A stretch of 6,511 nucleotides of DNA from Eubacterium sp. (GTDB taxonomy: Bacteria > Bacillota > Clostridia > Oscillospirales > Acutalibacteraceae): NCBI GenBank assembly GCA_014465955.1, contig JACTVT010000068.1, positions 1 through 6,511 on the forward strand, read 5' to 3'. Both the position numbers and the translations under genes were made by a program. Positions 5,498-6,511 of the stretch are shown in pieces; positions within the stretch are counted from its first letter, which is position 1, and every line of letters begins with the position of its first letter. Under the pieces are notes generated by a model. The model did not search any database and had not been told where the DNA came from. It saw nothing but the letters and a program-made list of their open reading frames with translations.

Positions 5498-6511
5498 ATG
5501 TTTTTAGGTTATTTATTAAATAAAAACGGAAGTATAATTGGAGAACTTTATTATGGAACAATAGATAACTCGGTGGGTGTTTTCGGTCAATCGCTTATTT
5601 TGTTATTTATGGGAATATATGCCCTGGCATCTTCTTATCTTCATGTTGTTGACATCGGTAATTGTTTAACGCATATTCCTTTTTTCTGGGTTTTATTAAT
5701 TTGCTTTTCAATTTTAAATGTTTTTAATGCCCGTAGAATTTTAGAAAGCAATGAACACTATTTTTCTCAAATAGTATCTACAATTACATCTGGCAGTATA
5801 ATTGGAGGTTTTTTATTATCAATGGCTTATAAACCATACTATCTTCAATTTCATAATCACAAAACAGAATTAATTGATGGAGTTGGCAGATTTTTAGGTT
5901 CTATTTTCATAGTTTCAGTAATTTGTATTTTAACACTAATATTTGGATTTATAATTGCTGCAAGTATAAAATTTGATTCAAACAGCATTTTGTCTAAAAT
6001 AATATTCTCTCTTGTAGTTACTATATTTATAGTAGGAAGTTTTATTACAATTTCTTCATCAAGAAACATAGCAGAAAATAATACATCGAATTATGTTCAA
6101 GAATATTCCAAAACTCAAATGGAACAAATTAATTCATTAGATATGTACGATGATAATGAATATACGCAAATAAATGAAATTCTTACAGAAACATATGAAA
6201 CATTGAAAAATGATTCTAATAAAAAATATTCAAATTCGGAATTAGAAACATTTTATAAATACGAGGAGCATATGCACAAATTACGAAGTTATTTGACTGA
6301 CTCAGAAAATTATAAACTTGATAAATCCGACTACACTCATTTTAGCTTTTTCCCTGAAACTAGCTCAATAGCTATTGAGCAAGGAAATGAATGTGCTATT
6401 CTAACCTATAACACTAATAAACAGTATAGTATAATCAGAGGAAAAATAGAAACATATAATAATGATTCAATAAACTATAAAGAAGCATATTTTGAAATTC
6501 TTGCAGATGGT
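5498..6511 (+). CDS. Multi-spanning membrane protein of unknown function (3' partial)
   Basis: I do not recognise this protein. The frame stays open for 338 codons to the window edge, so the C-terminus is missing. Five hydrophobic stretches are visible at about residues 28-50, 58-77, 91-111, 132-157 and 167-187; the third is the weakest. Residues 190-270 are hydrophilic and look helical, rich in E, N, K and Y, with no obvious heptad pattern. Residues 280-338 alternate like beta strands. No catalytic or metal-binding motif, signal peptide or lipobox is evident, and N-terminal residues 1-27 look soluble. The gene is AT-rich with many ATA, TTA and AGA codons, unlike the glycosidase genes, which suggests a different origin. 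It has its own promoter and a possible operator bound by the divergent XRE regulator. It could be a transporter-like, sensor or envelope protein; the sequence does not decide. That it is a real gene is supported by the long frame, ribosome binding site and promoter. Confidence 0.8.
   Translation, partial: MFLGYLLNKNGSIIGELYYGTIDNSVGVFGQSLILLFMGIYALASSYLHVVDIGNCLTHIPFFWVLLICFSILNVFNARRILESNEHYFSQIVSTITSGSIIGGFLLSMAYKPYYLQFHNHKTELIDGVGRFLGSIFIVSVICILTLIFGFIIAASIKFDSNSILSKIIFSLVVTIFIVGSFITISSSRNIAENNTSNYVQEYSKTQMEQINSLDMYDDNEYTQINEILTETYETLKNDSNKKYSNSELETFYKYEEHMHKLRSYLTDSENYKLDKSDYTHFSFFPETSSIAIEQGNECAILTYNTNKQYSIIRGKIETYNNDSINYKEAYFEILADG
6363..6380. repeat. Perfect 18-bp palindrome inside the membrane protein gene
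   Basis: GCTCAATAGCTATTGAGC is its own reverse complement, with no spacer. After one mismatched pair (6362/6381), two more pairs match (6361/6382 and 6360/6383). It encodes SSIAIEQ in the C-terminal soluble part of the protein. The palindrome is certain; a function is not shown. Confidence 0.6.

Noticed and set aside
5857..6069. A 70-codon open frame on the minus strand
   Set aside because: It is antisense to the hydrophobic segments of the membrane protein gene. The plus-strand frame is far longer and has a promoter and ribosome binding site.

Overview
The window looks like part of a chromosome from a low-GC Gram-positive bacterium, most likely an anaerobic gut-type member of the Clostridia. 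This is inferred from purine-rich AAAGGA-type ribosome binding sites, tightly packed glycosidase genes, AT-rich codon use and an XRE regulator of the kind common in Firmicutes. The species cannot be named from sequence alone.

Positions 41-4878 hold three same-strand genes separated by only 3 and 17 bases, so probably one operon. They encode a cytoplasmic GH36 alpha-galactosidase, a membrane-anchored or exported metallo-beta-lactamase-fold protein resembling the C-terminal domain of ComEC, and a cytoplasmic GH2 beta-glycosidase with both catalytic glutamates. The two glycosidases would together remove alpha-galactosyl and a beta-linked sugar from imported oligosaccharides. The role of the MBL protein between them is not clear. 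The operon probably began upstream of the window: the first 40 bases contain a ribosome binding site but no convincing promoter.

Positions 4879-5035 are a convergent intergenic region with two strong stem-loops. The one nearer the glycosidase operon has its T-tract facing the minus strand. The one nearer the XRE gene has its T-tract facing the plus strand. Each transcript therefore seems to end inside its neighbour's 3' region.

Positions 5036-6511 look like a separate module, more AT-rich than the operon. A 106-residue XRE-type repressor gene on the minus strand is divergent from a plus-strand gene for a multi-spanning membrane protein. The membrane protein gene is open to the right edge of the window, with at least 338 residues and no stop codon seen. 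The 141-base gap between them carries a good extended -10 promoter for the membrane protein, a weaker one for the repressor, and repeated ACCTA/TAGGT half-sites that may be the repressor's operators. I do not recognise the membrane protein. This regulator and membrane-protein pair is the least explained part of the window and the best candidate for something undescribed, but its function cannot be told from the sequence.
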